Positions 33,691 through 41,823 of a stretch of DNA of 50,419 nucleotides are shown piece by piece. The notes under the pieces were generated by a model. The model was not told where the DNA came from, made no database searches, and saw nothing but the letters and a program-made list of their open reading frames with translations. Position numbers and translations under genes: made by a program. The first letter of the stretch is position 1. Every line of letters starts with the position of its first letter. Source of the stretch: an uncultured Clostridia bacterium (lineage in GTDB: Bacteria > Bacillota > Clostridia > Christensenellales > Borkfalkiaceae); NCBI GenBank assembly GCA_947630325.1, contig CANRHB010000012.1, positions 1 to 50,419 of the forward strand, in the 5' to 3' direction.

Positions 33691-34500
33691 TTATACGTTT
33701 TGTTTTGTTTTAAGGGGAAGATATTCGAGGGGGATGCCGTAAGCCGCCTCATAGCAATCTTTCCACTCTTTTTCTGCCGCCGCCTTCATCGCGTCGAGTT
33801 TTTCACGGCGGGGAAGGCTCTCGTCCGCATACACCGCGGACAGAATGTGGACGCGCAGTTTGCGGATGTGCCCGCTCTTCTTCCGCTTGAAGGTGCAAAA
33901 GAGGGGCAGAACGGGGACGTTGTGTTTGATGGCATAGTGAAAGGCTCCGTCCTTCATGGGGCGGGGTTTTTGATAGTTTGTCCACATCGCCTGCTCGGCG
34001 TAAAAGTTGACGATCTTCCCCTTTTTGAGGAGCCGCTCTATCTCCTTGTTGAGGTTGCGCGCCGCAGTGTGGTCTGCACTAAAGGGGAGCATTCCGCCGT
34101 GCCGCACGATCCACCCGCCGAGCCCGCCCTTGTTGTTCATGGGCCCCATGGTGTGATAGGAGCGGAAGTGCCCCACGGCCTGGCGCACGAGGAGGGTGTC
34201 GAGGTAGTTGAAGTGGTTGCAGATGCAGATCGCGCCGCTCTTTTTGATGGCGCGCAGATTTTTTCTGCCCACGACGCGCGCGCCGAAGCAAACGCCCGTC
34301 AGGATCCATCCGAAGAGAAACATGAGGGTGCGCCAAAAGCCCGTCCAAAAGGCGTCCCATCCCCTTTGATGGTAGCGATAATTTTCGTCGGGCATCTTCC
34401 ACGTCCCGATAAAGGGGATGTAGTCGAGGTCGAAACGGCGGTGCGCCTCGAGCGTTTGCTGGATCCCGCGGATCTGTTCTTGCTTGCTTCTCTTCTTCAT
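33691..34500 (-). CDS. PlsC-like 1-acyl-glycerol-phosphate acyltransferase
   Basis: 269 residues. The acyltransferase motif I is CNHFNYLDTL (NHxxxxD), motif II-like region LPFSADHTAARNLNKEI, motif III as VNFYAEQAMW, and motif IV VPVLPLFCTF. A hydrophobic N-terminal segment lies at about 55-75. It is likely a phospholipid-synthesis acyltransferase at the membrane, though a lipid A-like or other acyl acceptor is possible. The ATG at 34500 has no Shine-Dalgarno; a TTGACA-17-TAAAAT promoter ends 7 nt before it, so I expect a leaderless message and reject the longer frame to 34536. Confidence 0.82.
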   Translation of the reverse strand: MKKRSKQEQIRGIQQTLEAHRRFDLDYIPFIGTWKMPDENYRYHQRGWDAFWTGFWRTLMFLFGWILTGVCFGARVVGRKNLRAIKKSGAICICNHFNYLDTLLVRQAVGHFRSYHTMGPMNNKGGLGGWIVRHGGMLPFSADHTAARNLNKEIERLLKKGKIVNFYAEQAMWTNYQKPRPMKDGAFHYAIKHNVPVLPLFCTFKRKKSGHIRKLRVHILSAVYADESLPRREKLDAMKAAAEKEWKDCYEAAYGIPLEYLPLKTKQNV

Positions 34501-34507
34501 TTGTTTT

Positions 34508-34536
34508 ATTTTATCAAACGCCGCCGAATTTGTCAA
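34508..34536 (-). promoter_or_regulatory. sigma-A promoter of the acyltransferase, leaderless placement
   Basis: Minus strand TTGACA (34536-34531), 17 nt, TAAAAT (34513-34508). Seven nt separate the -10 from the ATG at 34500. Confidence 0.75.
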
Positions 34537-34906
34537 TGATTTCTATGACACAACCCGCCGCAGATACGCCCTTTAGTGCCTTCCCGAGGGAGGGTAAAAA
34601 TGAGGTAGAGATGTCTCCACTTCGGTCGACATGACAATTTTAGAATATGTCATTTCGCCCCGCACATTCTCTTTTTTGTCATTTCGCCCCGCCCGCACGT
34701 TCTATGTTGCCTAAGGGCGGCACGAGGAGCCTGCGACGAAGTACCAAGCCGCTATGCGGCGCGTGGAGAAATCTCGCCCTATTATAATGCGGTAGAGATG
34801 TCTCCACTTCGGTCGACATGACAATTTGAGAAATAAGGTAGAGATTCCTCGACTGCGCTCGGAATGACGTAATTGGGAACTGTGTTCGGTTTCCTCCCTT
34901 GCTGTC
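34537..34906. repeat. PAL cluster upstream of the acyltransferase
   Basis: 34597-34634 is a PAL half (GGTAGAGATGTCTCC...CGACATGAC). 34649-34668 is a PAL start fragment. 34678-34822 is a full long PAL with the insert GCACGTTCTATGTTG and centre ATTATAATGCGG. 34835-34868 is another half (GGTAGAGATTCCTCGACTGCGCTCGGAATGAC). Halves repeat the right arm, as if elements had nested or recombined. Confidence 0.88.
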
Positions 34907-34934
34907 CAAAACGCCCGCCTTTAAGAGGCGGGCG
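34907..34934 (-). terminator. terminator of ssb
   Basis: 9-bp stem CGCCCGCCT/AGGCGGGCG (34912-34920, 34926-34934), followed on the minus strand by TTTTGG. It begins 13 nt past the ssb stop. Confidence 0.7.
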
Positions 34935-34947
34935 AGAAACTAATATT

Positions 34948-35631
34948 CTAATAATTGCCCGAGGAGGGGGAGGCGTAAAGATCGAACTCGCCCTCTAAAT
35001 CGAACGTTTCGCCCGCATCGAAGGCGGCAAGTTTGGAAATGGACACCTCGTATGCAGTCATCGTAACGATGTCCGTCTCTGAAAACTTTTTCTGGTATTC
35101 CCTGCTCTGGATCCTGCCCGAGAGCGCGACCCTGTCCCCTACCTTGAGGTTTTGCACAAAGCGGGCGTTCCTCCCCCATGCGATGCAGGGGATATAGTCC
35201 GACTTGTTGTAGGCGCGGTTGACGGCAATGAGAAGGTCCGCGATCTCGCGGTTGAAGGGGGTGGTGCGGTAGATGGGCGGCTTGCAGATGTACCCCGAGA
35301 GCACGATGCTGTTGGGGTTGCGCGAGGGAACGTTTTCGGTAAGTTCCCGCACGAACACCGTAAGCATGAGCCGCGACTTGCCGTTTTCGAGTTTATTGTA
35401 ACTGCGGAACTGCCCGAGGGCGCAGATGGTACTCCCCACCCTCAGATCGTTCTTTTGGATGAGACGCTCCGAAATGGTCACGGGCAGAATGTCCGCCTGT
35501 CCCGAAAGGCGCATCACCTTGACAAACAATTCGTAAAATCCCTCGCCGTACACCTCGTGCGAAAAGGTCGCCTCGGTCACGATTTCTCCCGTAAAATACA
35601 CCTTGTTGTTTTTTTCGGCATTGTAATCCAT
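34948..35631 (-). CDS. single-stranded DNA-binding protein with two OB-type domains
   Basis: 227 residues. The first half (NKVYFTGEIVTEATFSHEVYGEGFYELFVKVMRLSG) and second half (NSIVLSGYICKPPIYRTTPFNREIADLLIAVNRAYNKSDYIPCIAWGRNARFVQNLKVGDRVALSGRIQSREYQ) both look like OB folds; the second is the recognisable SSB domain. The tail ends SPSSGNY, without the acidic DDDIPF tip of a housekeeping SSB, so it is probably an accessory SSB-like protein. GGAGG is 14 nt before the ATG at 35631, rather far. It follows pdaB by 32 nt. Confidence 0.75.
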   Translation of the reverse strand: MDYNAEKNNKVYFTGEIVTEATFSHEVYGEGFYELFVKVMRLSGQADILPVTISERLIQKNDLRVGSTICALGQFRSYNKLENGKSRLMLTVFVRELTENVPSRNPNSIVLSGYICKPPIYRTTPFNREIADLLIAVNRAYNKSDYIPCIAWGRNARFVQNLKVGDRVALSGRIQSREYQKKFSETDIVTMTAYEVSISKLAAFDAGETFDLEGEFDLYASPSSGNY

Positions 35632-35663
35632 ACGTTTATATTGTACCTCCGAGTTTTTCCGTG

Positions 35664-36434
35664 TTATGCTTTGTTCTCCGCCTTTTGGGTGCCGGAGTTA
35701 TCGATCGTGTAGTTTTCACGGTAGATGAGTTCGCCGATGGGTACGAATTCATACCCCTTGGCGCGAAGAGTATCGAAGATGATGGGGAGCGCCTCCGCCG
35801 TGTGCAGGCCGTTGTTGTGGCAGAGAATGACGGAACCGCTCTTTACCTTGCCCACGATGCGCGCCGCGATGTCCGCCGCGGAGAGGTCCTTCCAATCGAG
35901 GGAGTCCACGTCCCACTGGATGGGATAGAGCCCCATGGCGTTTGCGGTGTCGATGAGCAGGTTGTCATAGTCTCCATAGGGCGGGCGGAAGAGGGTCACC
36001 TCTTTCCCCGTGACGGAGGTGATGGCCTCCGAGGAACTCTTGAGTTCGGAACGGATCTCCGCTTCGCTCAGACGGGACATATAGGAGTGCGTCGCGCTGT
36101 GGGTGCCGATCTCGTGCCCCGCCTCGTCGATCTTTTTGAGGTAGTCGGGATATTTCTCCGCCCAGAATTGTACGGTGAAGAAGGTGGCGCGCACCTTTGC
36201 GCTTGCGAGGTTGGCAAGGATGGCGTCGGTGTGCTCCGTCCCCCACGCGCAGTCGAAGGAGATAGCGATCTTGTTGTCGTCGCGGTCCACACAGTAGATG
36301 GGAAGGGACCGCGGGCCGCTTAAAAACACCGTTTCGGCCCCCGCGGCTTTGGCGGAAGCGCCTCCCGCAACGAGCAGGACAACAAGCGCCGCGGCGACAA
36401 GAAGGGACTTTAAGCGAAGGGTGAAAAACCTCAT
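35664..36434 (-). CDS. pdaB: sporulation polysaccharide deacetylase, PdaB-like
   Basis: 256 residues. Signal-anchor segment at about 9-28 (SLLVAAALVVLLVAGGASA). The NodB deacetylase domain shows IAISFDCAWGTEHTDAILANL (the PdaB/YbaN variant with AWG in place of the second metal-binding Asp region), TFFTVQFWAEKYPDYLKKIDEAGHEIGTHSATHSYMSRL with the His pair, FRPPYGDYDNLLIDTA, and PIQWDVDSLDWKD. The ending IYRENYTIDNSG is characteristic of PdaB, required for spore cortex stability in Bacillus. GAGGT lies 7 nt before the ATG. ssb follows downstream and comF precedes. Confidence 0.85.
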   Translation of the reverse strand: MRFFTLRLKSLLVAAALVVLLVAGGASAKAAGAETVFLSGPRSLPIYCVDRDDNKIAISFDCAWGTEHTDAILANLASAKVRATFFTVQFWAEKYPDYLKKIDEAGHEIGTHSATHSYMSRLSEAEIRSELKSSSEAITSVTGKEVTLFRPPYGDYDNLLIDTANAMGLYPIQWDVDSLDWKDLSAADIAARIVGKVKSGSVILCHNNGLHTAEALPIIFDTLRAKGYEFVPIGELIYRENYTIDNSGTQKAENKA

Positions 36435-36589
36435 TGCTTTTACCTCTATATGATAAAATATTTCGGCGCGAAGAAAAGCGGACTTTTCGTCGAATACGGG
36501 CGTTTTTGCCCGAAACGCGGCCTTGTTTTATTGTATTGGGCTTGCCCCGCCGAATATGCAAAAACGCCCCTCGAAAAGGGACGCGAAAT

Positions 36590-37330
36590 TTATTCTTTTT
36601 TGCCGAACGGATCTTTTTTGGGGACGCTCGTCACCGTAAGCATGTACACCTCGGCGGCTCCCGCGCGCAGGAGCGCGTCCGCAAGTTCGTCGCAGGTCGC
36701 GCCCGTCGTAAGTGTGTCGTCTATGATGAGGATGTGCCTTCCCCGCACGCATTTGCGGTCGTGAATGTGGAAACAGCCCTTCAAATTCTCCGCGCGGTCG
36801 GCTCTGCCCAAAAATTTTTGCGCCGCCGTCTCCCGCCGCTTCACCGCGGGGGACAGGAGTTCCACCCCGCTCTGCCGCGAAAGTTCCTCCGCCATCAAAA
36901 GCGATTGGTTGTAGCCGCGCGCCTTTTGCGCCTTCTCCGTCATGGGCACAAAGGTAAGGGCGTCCGCCTCGGGAAATTCTTTTTGCATGAGGGGGAACAA
37001 AAAGTCGCAGAGGGTGCGGAAGAGATACTTCTGCCCCTTTTTGTAGCGCACGACGAGCCGCGCCGCCTCGCCCTCGTGCAAAAAACAGGAGCGCGCCTTT
37101 GCTACAACGAGCGGCTTTTGCTTGCAGTCGAGGCAGAGCCCGTCCTCCCCCACCTTTCTGCCGCAGAGCGGACAAAACTTCTTGTTCCACGGCAAGTGGT
37201 CATAACAATCGGCGCACACCCGCTCGTTTCCGAACACCTCCCGCCCGCAGATGTCGCAGGTGAAGTTGTGTTCGCGCTCATAGCGGTCGACCGCGTTTTT
37301 GAGTTTTGAAATAAGATCGCGGAGCCCCAT
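36590..37330 (-). CDS. comFC: ComF family phosphoribosyltransferase-like protein
   Basis: 246 residues. An N-terminal zinc ribbon with CDICGREVFGNERVCADC and CPLCGRKVGEDGLCLDC is followed by a PRTase domain with the PRPP loop ILIIDDTLTTGATCDE. ComFC/GntX-like proteins assist DNA uptake in competent bacteria, but many non-competent species keep them; no comFA lies beside it here. The start at 37330 is 6 nt after the stop of the small HTH gene, so translation is probably coupled; its own ribosome binding site is weak. Confidence 0.85.
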   Translation of the reverse strand: MGLRDLISKLKNAVDRYEREHNFTCDICGREVFGNERVCADCYDHLPWNKKFCPLCGRKVGEDGLCLDCKQKPLVVAKARSCFLHEGEAARLVVRYKKGQKYLFRTLCDFLFPLMQKEFPEADALTFVPMTEKAQKARGYNQSLLMAEELSRQSGVELLSPAVKRRETAAQKFLGRADRAENLKGCFHIHDRKCVRGRHILIIDDTLTTGATCDELADALLRAGAAEVYMLTVTSVPKKDPFGKKE

Positions 37331-37336
37331 GCGAAA

Positions 37337-37558
37337 TCAGCGGAACGTTTTCGCGCCCGCATCGTCCTCCAAGCCGAGGATATAATCCGCGGAGACCTTG
37401 AAAATATGGCAGAGGGAGATGAGCACTTCGGTAGACAGATCGATCTGTTCCAACTCATAACGGCTGACCGTCTGTTGATTACATTGCAAAAGTTCGGCAA
37501 GTTTCCCCTGCGTCATTCCTTTTTCCGTTCTTAATTCTTTAATACGTTCTCCATACAT
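37337..37558 (-). CDS. small XRE-family HTH regulator
   Basis: 73 residues from ATG 37558 (a TTG two codons earlier is possible). Typical HTH_3 domain: GERIKELRTEKGMTQGKLAELLQCNQQTVSRYELEQIDLSTEVLISLCHIFKVSADYILGLED. It lies just upstream of comF. The promoter region has three related boxes, ATACTC (37557-37562), GAGTAC (37570-37575) and GAGTAT (37585-37590), the outer two in inverted orientation, which could be its operator and imply autoregulation. Confidence 0.82.
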   Translation of the reverse strand: MYGERIKELRTEKGMTQGKLAELLQCNQQTVSRYELEQIDLSTEVLISLCHIFKVSADYILGLEDDAGAKTFR

Positions 37559-38453
37559 ACTCAAAAACAGAGTACGCTTTTTTGGAGTATTCTACTTCTT
37601 TAACACCTTTTTTGTGTAAAAAGATTTCTTTGACTTTTTGAAAAAACCGCAAAAGTTCACGCTTGCCCACCCCTTGAGGGGTGGGTGCCGACGAAGGAGG
37701 CGGAAGGGGTGTCCTGCTATTCGCAACAAACACACCCCCTCAGTCACTCGCAAGCTCGTGACAGCTCCCCCTCAAGGGGCAGCCAAGAGGGGAAACAGGA
37801 CAACATTCCCAATCACGTCATTCCGAGCGCAGTCGAGGAATGTCCTTATTTATTTATAATGCGGACACCCTTCGACAAGCTCAGGGTGACGTAATAGAAT
37901 AAGTGTCCGAAACAGGGTGACTTATTTAGAACACGCCCCACCCCCCTACCCCCCCTCCCACGGAGGGGGTTCTTCTCGCCTCTCCTCAACTTGTTGGGAG
38001 GAGGGAAGGGGGCACCTTATTTTCTCGGCGCCCCTGTAGGGGAGCTGTCGCGCCTGCGCGACTGAGGGGTTGGAACCCTTTCCCCCTCGTTTCGCTCGGG
38101 TACTGTCTCATGCGGGTGGAATCCCGCATTCGGTCACCGTTCGCGCCTCTGATGCGCTCACTCCTGTCGCATTGCGCCAACAGTTATCAACTGTTGGCAG
38201 TATGCAATGCTCCACCTAAAAGGGACAGCAAGGGAAATGCAGAACATTGTTCTAAATTGTCATGTCGAGCGAAGTCGAGACATCTCTACCGCATTATCAT
38301 AATGTGGGATTTCTCCACGCGCCGCATAGCGGCTTGGTACTTCGTCGCAAGCTCCTCGTGCCGCCCTTAGACAACATAGAACGTGCGGGCGGGGCGAAAT
38401 AACAATAGGGAGAATGCGCGGGGCGAAATGACAAATCGGGGACAGCAAGGAAA
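37559..38453. repeat. largest repeat mosaic: CRICH, SAC, PAL, STR modules
   Basis: About 900 bp without a gene. In order: inverted CCACCCCT/AGGGGTGG block with the GCCGACGAAGGAGGCGGAA flank (37661-37708); SAC (37728-37787); short PAL (37817-37890, centre TTTATAATGCGG); CRICH (37930-38026); SAC with a GTCGCG/CGCGAC stem (38032-38072); STR (38073-38234), inverted relative to the copy at 44941-45102; long PAL inverted (38259-38403). An 86-codon frame in STR also exists in the other STR copy but reads out of both ends and is not taken as a gene. Confidence 0.9.
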
Positions 38454-38480
38454 CAAAAAAAGCGGGGCGATGGGCCCCGC
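38454..38480 (-). terminator. terminator of the acidic zinc-ribbon gene
   Basis: 7-bp stem GCGGGGC/GCCCCGC (38462-38468, 38474-38480) followed on the minus strand by TTTTTTG. Confidence 0.8.
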
Positions 38481-38507
38481 AAATGTTACCTTGTTTTCAA
38501 AATTTCA

Positions 38508-38993
38508 TTAAAAATCGTCCTCGTCTCCCTCGTCCTCGTCGTCATCGTCGTCGCCGCCGAGGGTGTAGATCTCATCCCCCGTAACATAGTCGAGGTCCTC
38601 TTCTTCGTCGTGGTACTCCTCTTCTTCCTCCTCCTCTTCCTCGGGTTCCTCCTCATCAAACGTCTCGCCGATGTCGAGGTCCGAATCGAGGTCGTCGGCG
38701 TCGTCGTCGAGGTACTCCCGCCATTCGTCGTCGTCCTCTTCGTCGCCGCTGTCCTCCTCCTCGATCTCGAGTTTTTTGCGGCATTCGTCGCACATCTTCT
38801 CCCCTGCGCGCATCATGTTCTCCCCGCACACGGGGCAAAGTTCGGTGGGAAGTTCGTTGGCCTCCTCTTCTTCGAGCTCATCCGCGTCCGTCCGGATCCC
38901 CTTCATCTCTTTGAGACAGACGTCGCAGTACTCCTGTTTTTCCGCGTCGATGTAATTCAATTCGCAACGCGGGCACTTCATGTAGCGAACCAT
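38508..38993 (-). CDS. acidic protein with two zinc-ribbon-like CxxC pairs
   Basis: 161 residues. Two cysteine sets, CPRC...YCDVC at about 7-26 and CPVCGENMM...CDEC at about 53-71, suggest two zinc ribbons. The rest (75-161) is extremely acidic with runs of Glu and Asp, giving a very low predicted pI. The start at 38993 follows GGAGA; an ATG six codons earlier is not needed. The tail could bind a basic partner such as RNA polymerase or ribosomal protein, as the acidic delta subunit RpoE does, but there is no sequence similarity to support it. Unknown function. Confidence 0.75.
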   Translation of the reverse strand: MVRYMKCPRCELNYIDAEKQEYCDVCLKEMKGIRTDADELEEEEANELPTELCPVCGENMMRAGEKMCDECRKKLEIEEEDSGDEEDDDEWREYLDDDADDLDSDLDIGETFDEEEPEEEEEEEEEYHDEEEDLDYVTGDEIYTLGGDDDDDEDEGDEDDF

Positions 38994-39052
38994 ATTCTTT
39001 TCTCCTTGCAAAAACAGCCCCTTGCCGCAATGGGCGGCCGATAGGCTAATAA

Positions 39053-39081
39053 ATTATATTAGTATTCTGCCGATTTGTAAA
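39053..39081 (-). promoter_or_regulatory. sigma-A promoter of the acidic zinc-ribbon gene
   Basis: Minus strand TTTACA (39081-39076), 17 nt, TATAAT (39058-39053). Confidence 0.75.
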
Positions 39082-39131
39082 CCGTTTTGCCCTCCCTTTT
39101 GCAAAAAAGTTAAAAAATATTTTGAAACATG

Positions 39132-39161
39132 AAAAAGCCCGCTTGGGAAAGCGGGCTTTTT
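39132..39161. terminator. terminator of the 757-residue lipoprotein gene
   Basis: 13-bp stem AAAAAGCCCGCTT/AAGCGGGCTTTTT (39132-39144, 39149-39161), 4-nt loop; T-rich on both strands. It starts 3 nt past the stop codon. Confidence 0.9.
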
Positions 39162-39163
39162 TG

Positions 39164-41437
39164 TTATTCTTCGGGTTTTTGCTCGGGAGCGGGTTCCTCT
39201 GGAGCAGGTTCTTCGGGAGCGGGTTCTTCGGGAGCGGGTTCTTCGGGAGCAGGTTCTTCGGGAACAGTTTCTTCGGGAACAGTCTCTTCTGTCTCCTCGG
39301 TGACGGGAGCCGTCTCGTCCGTCGCGTACACGTCCACATCCTTGTCGTCCGTGGTATCGACGTACATCTTCTTTTTGGCGGGTTCCTCTTCCTTCTTCTT
39401 GGAGCGGACGACGAAGTAGACCGCCACGCCCGCGCCGATGACGACAAGGCCGATCGCAATGCCGATGAGCGCCCACGCCCAAGCGGGAAGACCCGTGCTC
39501 GTCTCTGTGGGAGGGGTGTAGTGCTGGAGGCTGTTCTTCCAATACTCGGAGTAACTCTCCTCATCCGCCTGCGACATTTGGCCGAGCTTTGTGATGAAGT
39601 AGGAGCGGAGTTTGAGGTCCGTCTTTTGGGTGTACTCATCAAAGGCGTTGACCTCGTCCTCGGAGTAGAGGGTGTTCTTCTTGCCCGTCTCTTCCTCGGC
39701 TTCCTTGATGTTGTCCTCGAACTGTTGCGTCTTTCCCGTGTAGAAGTAATACTGCACGGCGGTCGCAAGATTGCTCTTTCCGTCGTCGGTAAGCTCCTGG
39801 TAGTAGCTGTCCTCGCCGATGGCCGCCTCATACTCGTCGTTGAAGTCGGCGATCTGCGCGTTATTCATGAGTTTGCCGTCCTTTTTCAGATTGACGGCCG
39901 AAACATAGGTGTAAGAGGAGGAGCCGAGGCTCTCTGCGTCCGCAAAGTAGAGAATGCCGTCCGACAGTTCGAAGTTGTACCAGCTCTGCGCATGGGAAAT
40001 TTTGAGGACCTGCACGGGCTGATAGGGCTTGTTACCGTCGTAATTGAGGACATTGTAGTTATCGGCAGTGCCGTTGTATACCGCGCGGAAGATGTTGCCC
40101 GAGGCGGTGTAATAGACGTAATGATAGGTGGGATCGGAGGTATCGTCGATGAAGTTCAACGTTGCGCTCCCCACGCCGATCGCAATACGGGTGACTTCGG
40201 CAAGCCCGTTCTCTCCGACGTCCGCACGCAGAATGGCGCCGTCGCTCACATAGAGATAGTGGTGTTTGCCGTCCGCATCGCGGTAGAAGATCGCCGCAGT
40301 GCCCGCGTTATCGGTGCTCTGCGCAACGACTTCCATGCTCCCGCCGCGCTTGTTGCCCGTGATGGAGTTCCAGCTTGTGCCGAGCGCGCTTTCGGGGAGG
40401 TAATACAGCCAGCCGTCCTCGCCCACCGTGCTCGTGGTGGCAAGGTCGGAGCGGGTGAAGTAGATGCCGCCGTTCGTATATGCCTGCAAGGTGTAGGTGA
40501 AGCCGAGCGCGCTTTCGGGGGTATCCGAAAGTTTTCCGTCGTTCGTCTTGCCCTCATGGGAGAATTGGGTGGGAATGTCCTTGAACACCGAACCCACGCC
40601 GTCGAGCACGATCGTGCCGAGGTTGAGGTAGGGCGCCTCGCCGTCGTGTTCGTCGAGATATTCCTGCGAATAGGTGTACTCATAGGGCGCCTCGGTGACG
40701 TCCGCGCGCACACGGTAGATCTGGTTGTAGTTGCGGGCGACGGTGCTGTCCTCCACGTCGATCTCCGCGGTGACGCTCATCGTGTAGTATACGTAAGGAT
40801 TTGTCTTGTCGACGCTGTCGAGCACATAGGCGCCCATGGAGTGGGCAAGTTCGGTATCGGTATCCGTCTTTGTATTGTAGGAGTGGAGGTTGGAATTTTC
40901 CACATACAGCAGATACACGGTGCCGTCCACTTCGGTATAGCGGTAGACGGTGGAGTTGCTCGAGAGGTTGAAATAAGTTTTGACGTCGGAGCCGTCGAGT
41001 TTCGCGCTGTTAAAATTGAGGTAGCTGTTTTCGACAACGCCCTGCATGTTGCGGTCGCTGTTGGGGGTCGCATAGTACACGCGGTCGCCGAGGATATAGA
41101 GGCCGGAGGTAAAGTCGGAGGCGACCATGAGGGAGGGGATGACCATCTCCGCATTGTTTTCGCCCTTTGCAATGTCGCTCTTCTTCGCCCTCATGAGCGC
41201 GCCCTTGACGGGAGCGCCATAGGTGTTGTCCGAAGTGTACGTCTCAACGCCGTTGATGAAATAGACATAGTCGCCCTTTTCCACCACAAACCCGCCGTTG
41301 GAATTTACCTCTGCGGTCGCCGCGGGAGCGTCCTTCAAAGGGGTGAATTTTTCTCCGCAGGCGGCAAGGGAGACTGCGCCGAAGGCGAGTACGCCCGCCG
41401 TCAAAATTGTCACTGCTTTTTTAACTATTTTACGCAT
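39164..41437 (-). CDS. large lipoprotein with C-terminal TM helix and EEPAP repeats
   Basis: 757 residues. Type II signal peptide with lipobox SLAAC (Cys27). The following ~600 residues contain repeated short beta motifs such as GDYVYFINGV, GDRVYYATP, VDGTVYLLYV, HHYLYVSDG and SDGILYFADA, which look like blades of a beta-propeller. A helical segment (about 560-640) leads to a TM helix near 658-682 (WALIGIAIGLVVIGAGVAVYFVV), a basic stop-transfer (RSKKKEEEPAKKK), and a tail ending in tandem EEPAP units encoded by 15-bp repeats. The protein would be anchored at both ends with the repeats in the cytoplasm. AAGGAAG precedes the ATG. Its own promoter lies upstream. A sensor or adhesion role is possible; unknown. 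Confidence 0.8.
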   Translation of the reverse strand: MRKIVKKAVTILTAGVLAFGAVSLAACGEKFTPLKDAPAATAEVNSNGGFVVEKGDYVYFINGVETYTSDNTYGAPVKGALMRAKKSDIAKGENNAEMVIPSLMVASDFTSGLYILGDRVYYATPNSDRNMQGVVENSYLNFNSAKLDGSDVKTYFNLSSNSTVYRYTEVDGTVYLLYVENSNLHSYNTKTDTDTELAHSMGAYVLDSVDKTNPYVYYTMSVTAEIDVEDSTVARNYNQIYRVRADVTEAPYEYTYSQEYLDEHDGEAPYLNLGTIVLDGVGSVFKDIPTQFSHEGKTNDGKLSDTPESALGFTYTLQAYTNGGIYFTRSDLATTSTVGEDGWLYYLPESALGTSWNSITGNKRGGSMEVVAQSTDNAGTAAIFYRDADGKHHYLYVSDGAILRADVGENGLAEVTRIAIGVGSATLNFIDDTSDPTYHYVYYTASGNIFRAVYNGTADNYNVLNYDGNKPYQPVQVLKISHAQSWYNFELSDGILYFADAESLGSSSYTYVSAVNLKKDGKLMNNAQIADFNDEYEAAIGEDSYYQELTDDGKSNLATAVQYYFYTGKTQQFEDNIKEAEEETGKKNTLYSEDEVNAFDEYTQKTDLKLRSYFITKLGQMSQADEESYSEYWKNSLQHYTPPTETSTGLPAWAWALIGIAIGLVVIGAGVAVYFVVRSKKKEEEPAKKKMYVDTTDDKDVDVYATDETAPVTEETEETVPEETVPEEPAPEEPAPEEPAPEEPAPEEPAPEQKPEE
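39180..39255. repeat. 15-bp in-gene tandem repeats coding EEPAP
   Basis: About five imperfect copies of a GGTTCTTCGGGAGC-type unit on the plus strand encode the repeated EEPAP at the C-terminus of the lipoprotein. Copy number is likely variable between strains. Confidence 0.9.
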
Positions 41438-41489
41438 ATGTCGCTTCCTTACGTTGAATGAAAATTCTTGTTCTAACGATACGCTACCA

Positions 41490-41518
41490 ATTATATACTA
41501 AAATACGGTTTTTTGCAA
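41490..41518 (-). promoter_or_regulatory. sigma-A promoter of the large lipoprotein
   Basis: Minus strand TTGCAA (41518-41513), 17 nt, TATAAT (41495-41490). The leader is about 45 nt. Confidence 0.75.
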
Positions 41519-41535
41519 TCAAAAACCGCTCTCTC

Positions 41536-41564
41536 TTGACTTTTTCTTGCGAAAATTTTAATAA
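41536..41564 (+). promoter_or_regulatory. promoter of the small 80-residue gene
   Basis: TTGACT (41536-41541), 17 nt, TAATAA (41559-41564). It is divergent from the lipoprotein promoter, with the -35 boxes only 17 nt apart. Confidence 0.55.
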
Positions 41565-41579
41565 AAGAGGTGATTTTCC

Positions 41580-41822
41580 GTGGAAAAATTCGGTATCTTC
41601 GAACTTTTGGACGCACTCTCCGCGCTTACGGCGCAAAACGAACCGCCGCAGGAGCCCGCGGCCGAGGAAAAGGAGCCCGCGCCCAAAAAGCCCGACGGGG
41701 CGTTTGCGCCGCCCTCTTACGGAAGCGAACCGCCCGCAAAGACGGGAGGGAGAGAGGCGGACGCGCTCTCGGACTTCCTCGCCCGCCACGACGCCGTCGC
41801 CCGCAAAGCCGAAAAGAAATAG
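41580..41822 (+). CDS. short hypothetical protein, Pro/Ala/Glu-rich
   Basis: 80 residues starting with GTG at 41580, 6 nt after AGAGGTGA. The first part MEKFGIFELLDALSALTA is a likely helix, then a Pro/Glu/Ala-rich disordered stretch (20-58) and a second helix (ADALSDFLARHDAVARKAEKK). This two-helices-with-linker layout would suit a small adaptor or spore-associated peptide, but I do not recognise it. Its stop and the stop of the convergent esterase gene are 1 nt apart, with no terminator between. Confidence 0.65.
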   Translation: MEKFGIFELLDALSALTAQNEPPQEPAAEEKEPAPKKPDGAFAPPSYGSEPPAKTGGREADALSDFLARHDAVARKAEKK

Positions 41823-41823
41823 T

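Noticed and set aside
38110-38370. Similar small proteins encoded by the two STR copies (38110-38370 plus, 44862-45065 minus)
   Set aside because: Similarity follows from the repeat DNA itself; the frames continue into unrelated flanking sequence and lack ribosome binding sites.
37559-38453. CRISPR array
   Set aside because: Repeats here are unequal in length, mixed in type and without regular spacers; no cas genes nearby.
39180-39255. Short regular repeats as CRISPR or regulatory array
   Set aside because: They are in-frame 15-bp coding repeats giving EEPAP in the lipoprotein tail.
39122-41461. 779-codon plus-strand open frame
   Set aside because: Exactly antisense to the large lipoprotein gene, which has a lipobox, ribosome binding site and terminator. 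The plus frame is Val/Gly/Arg-rich with no motifs.
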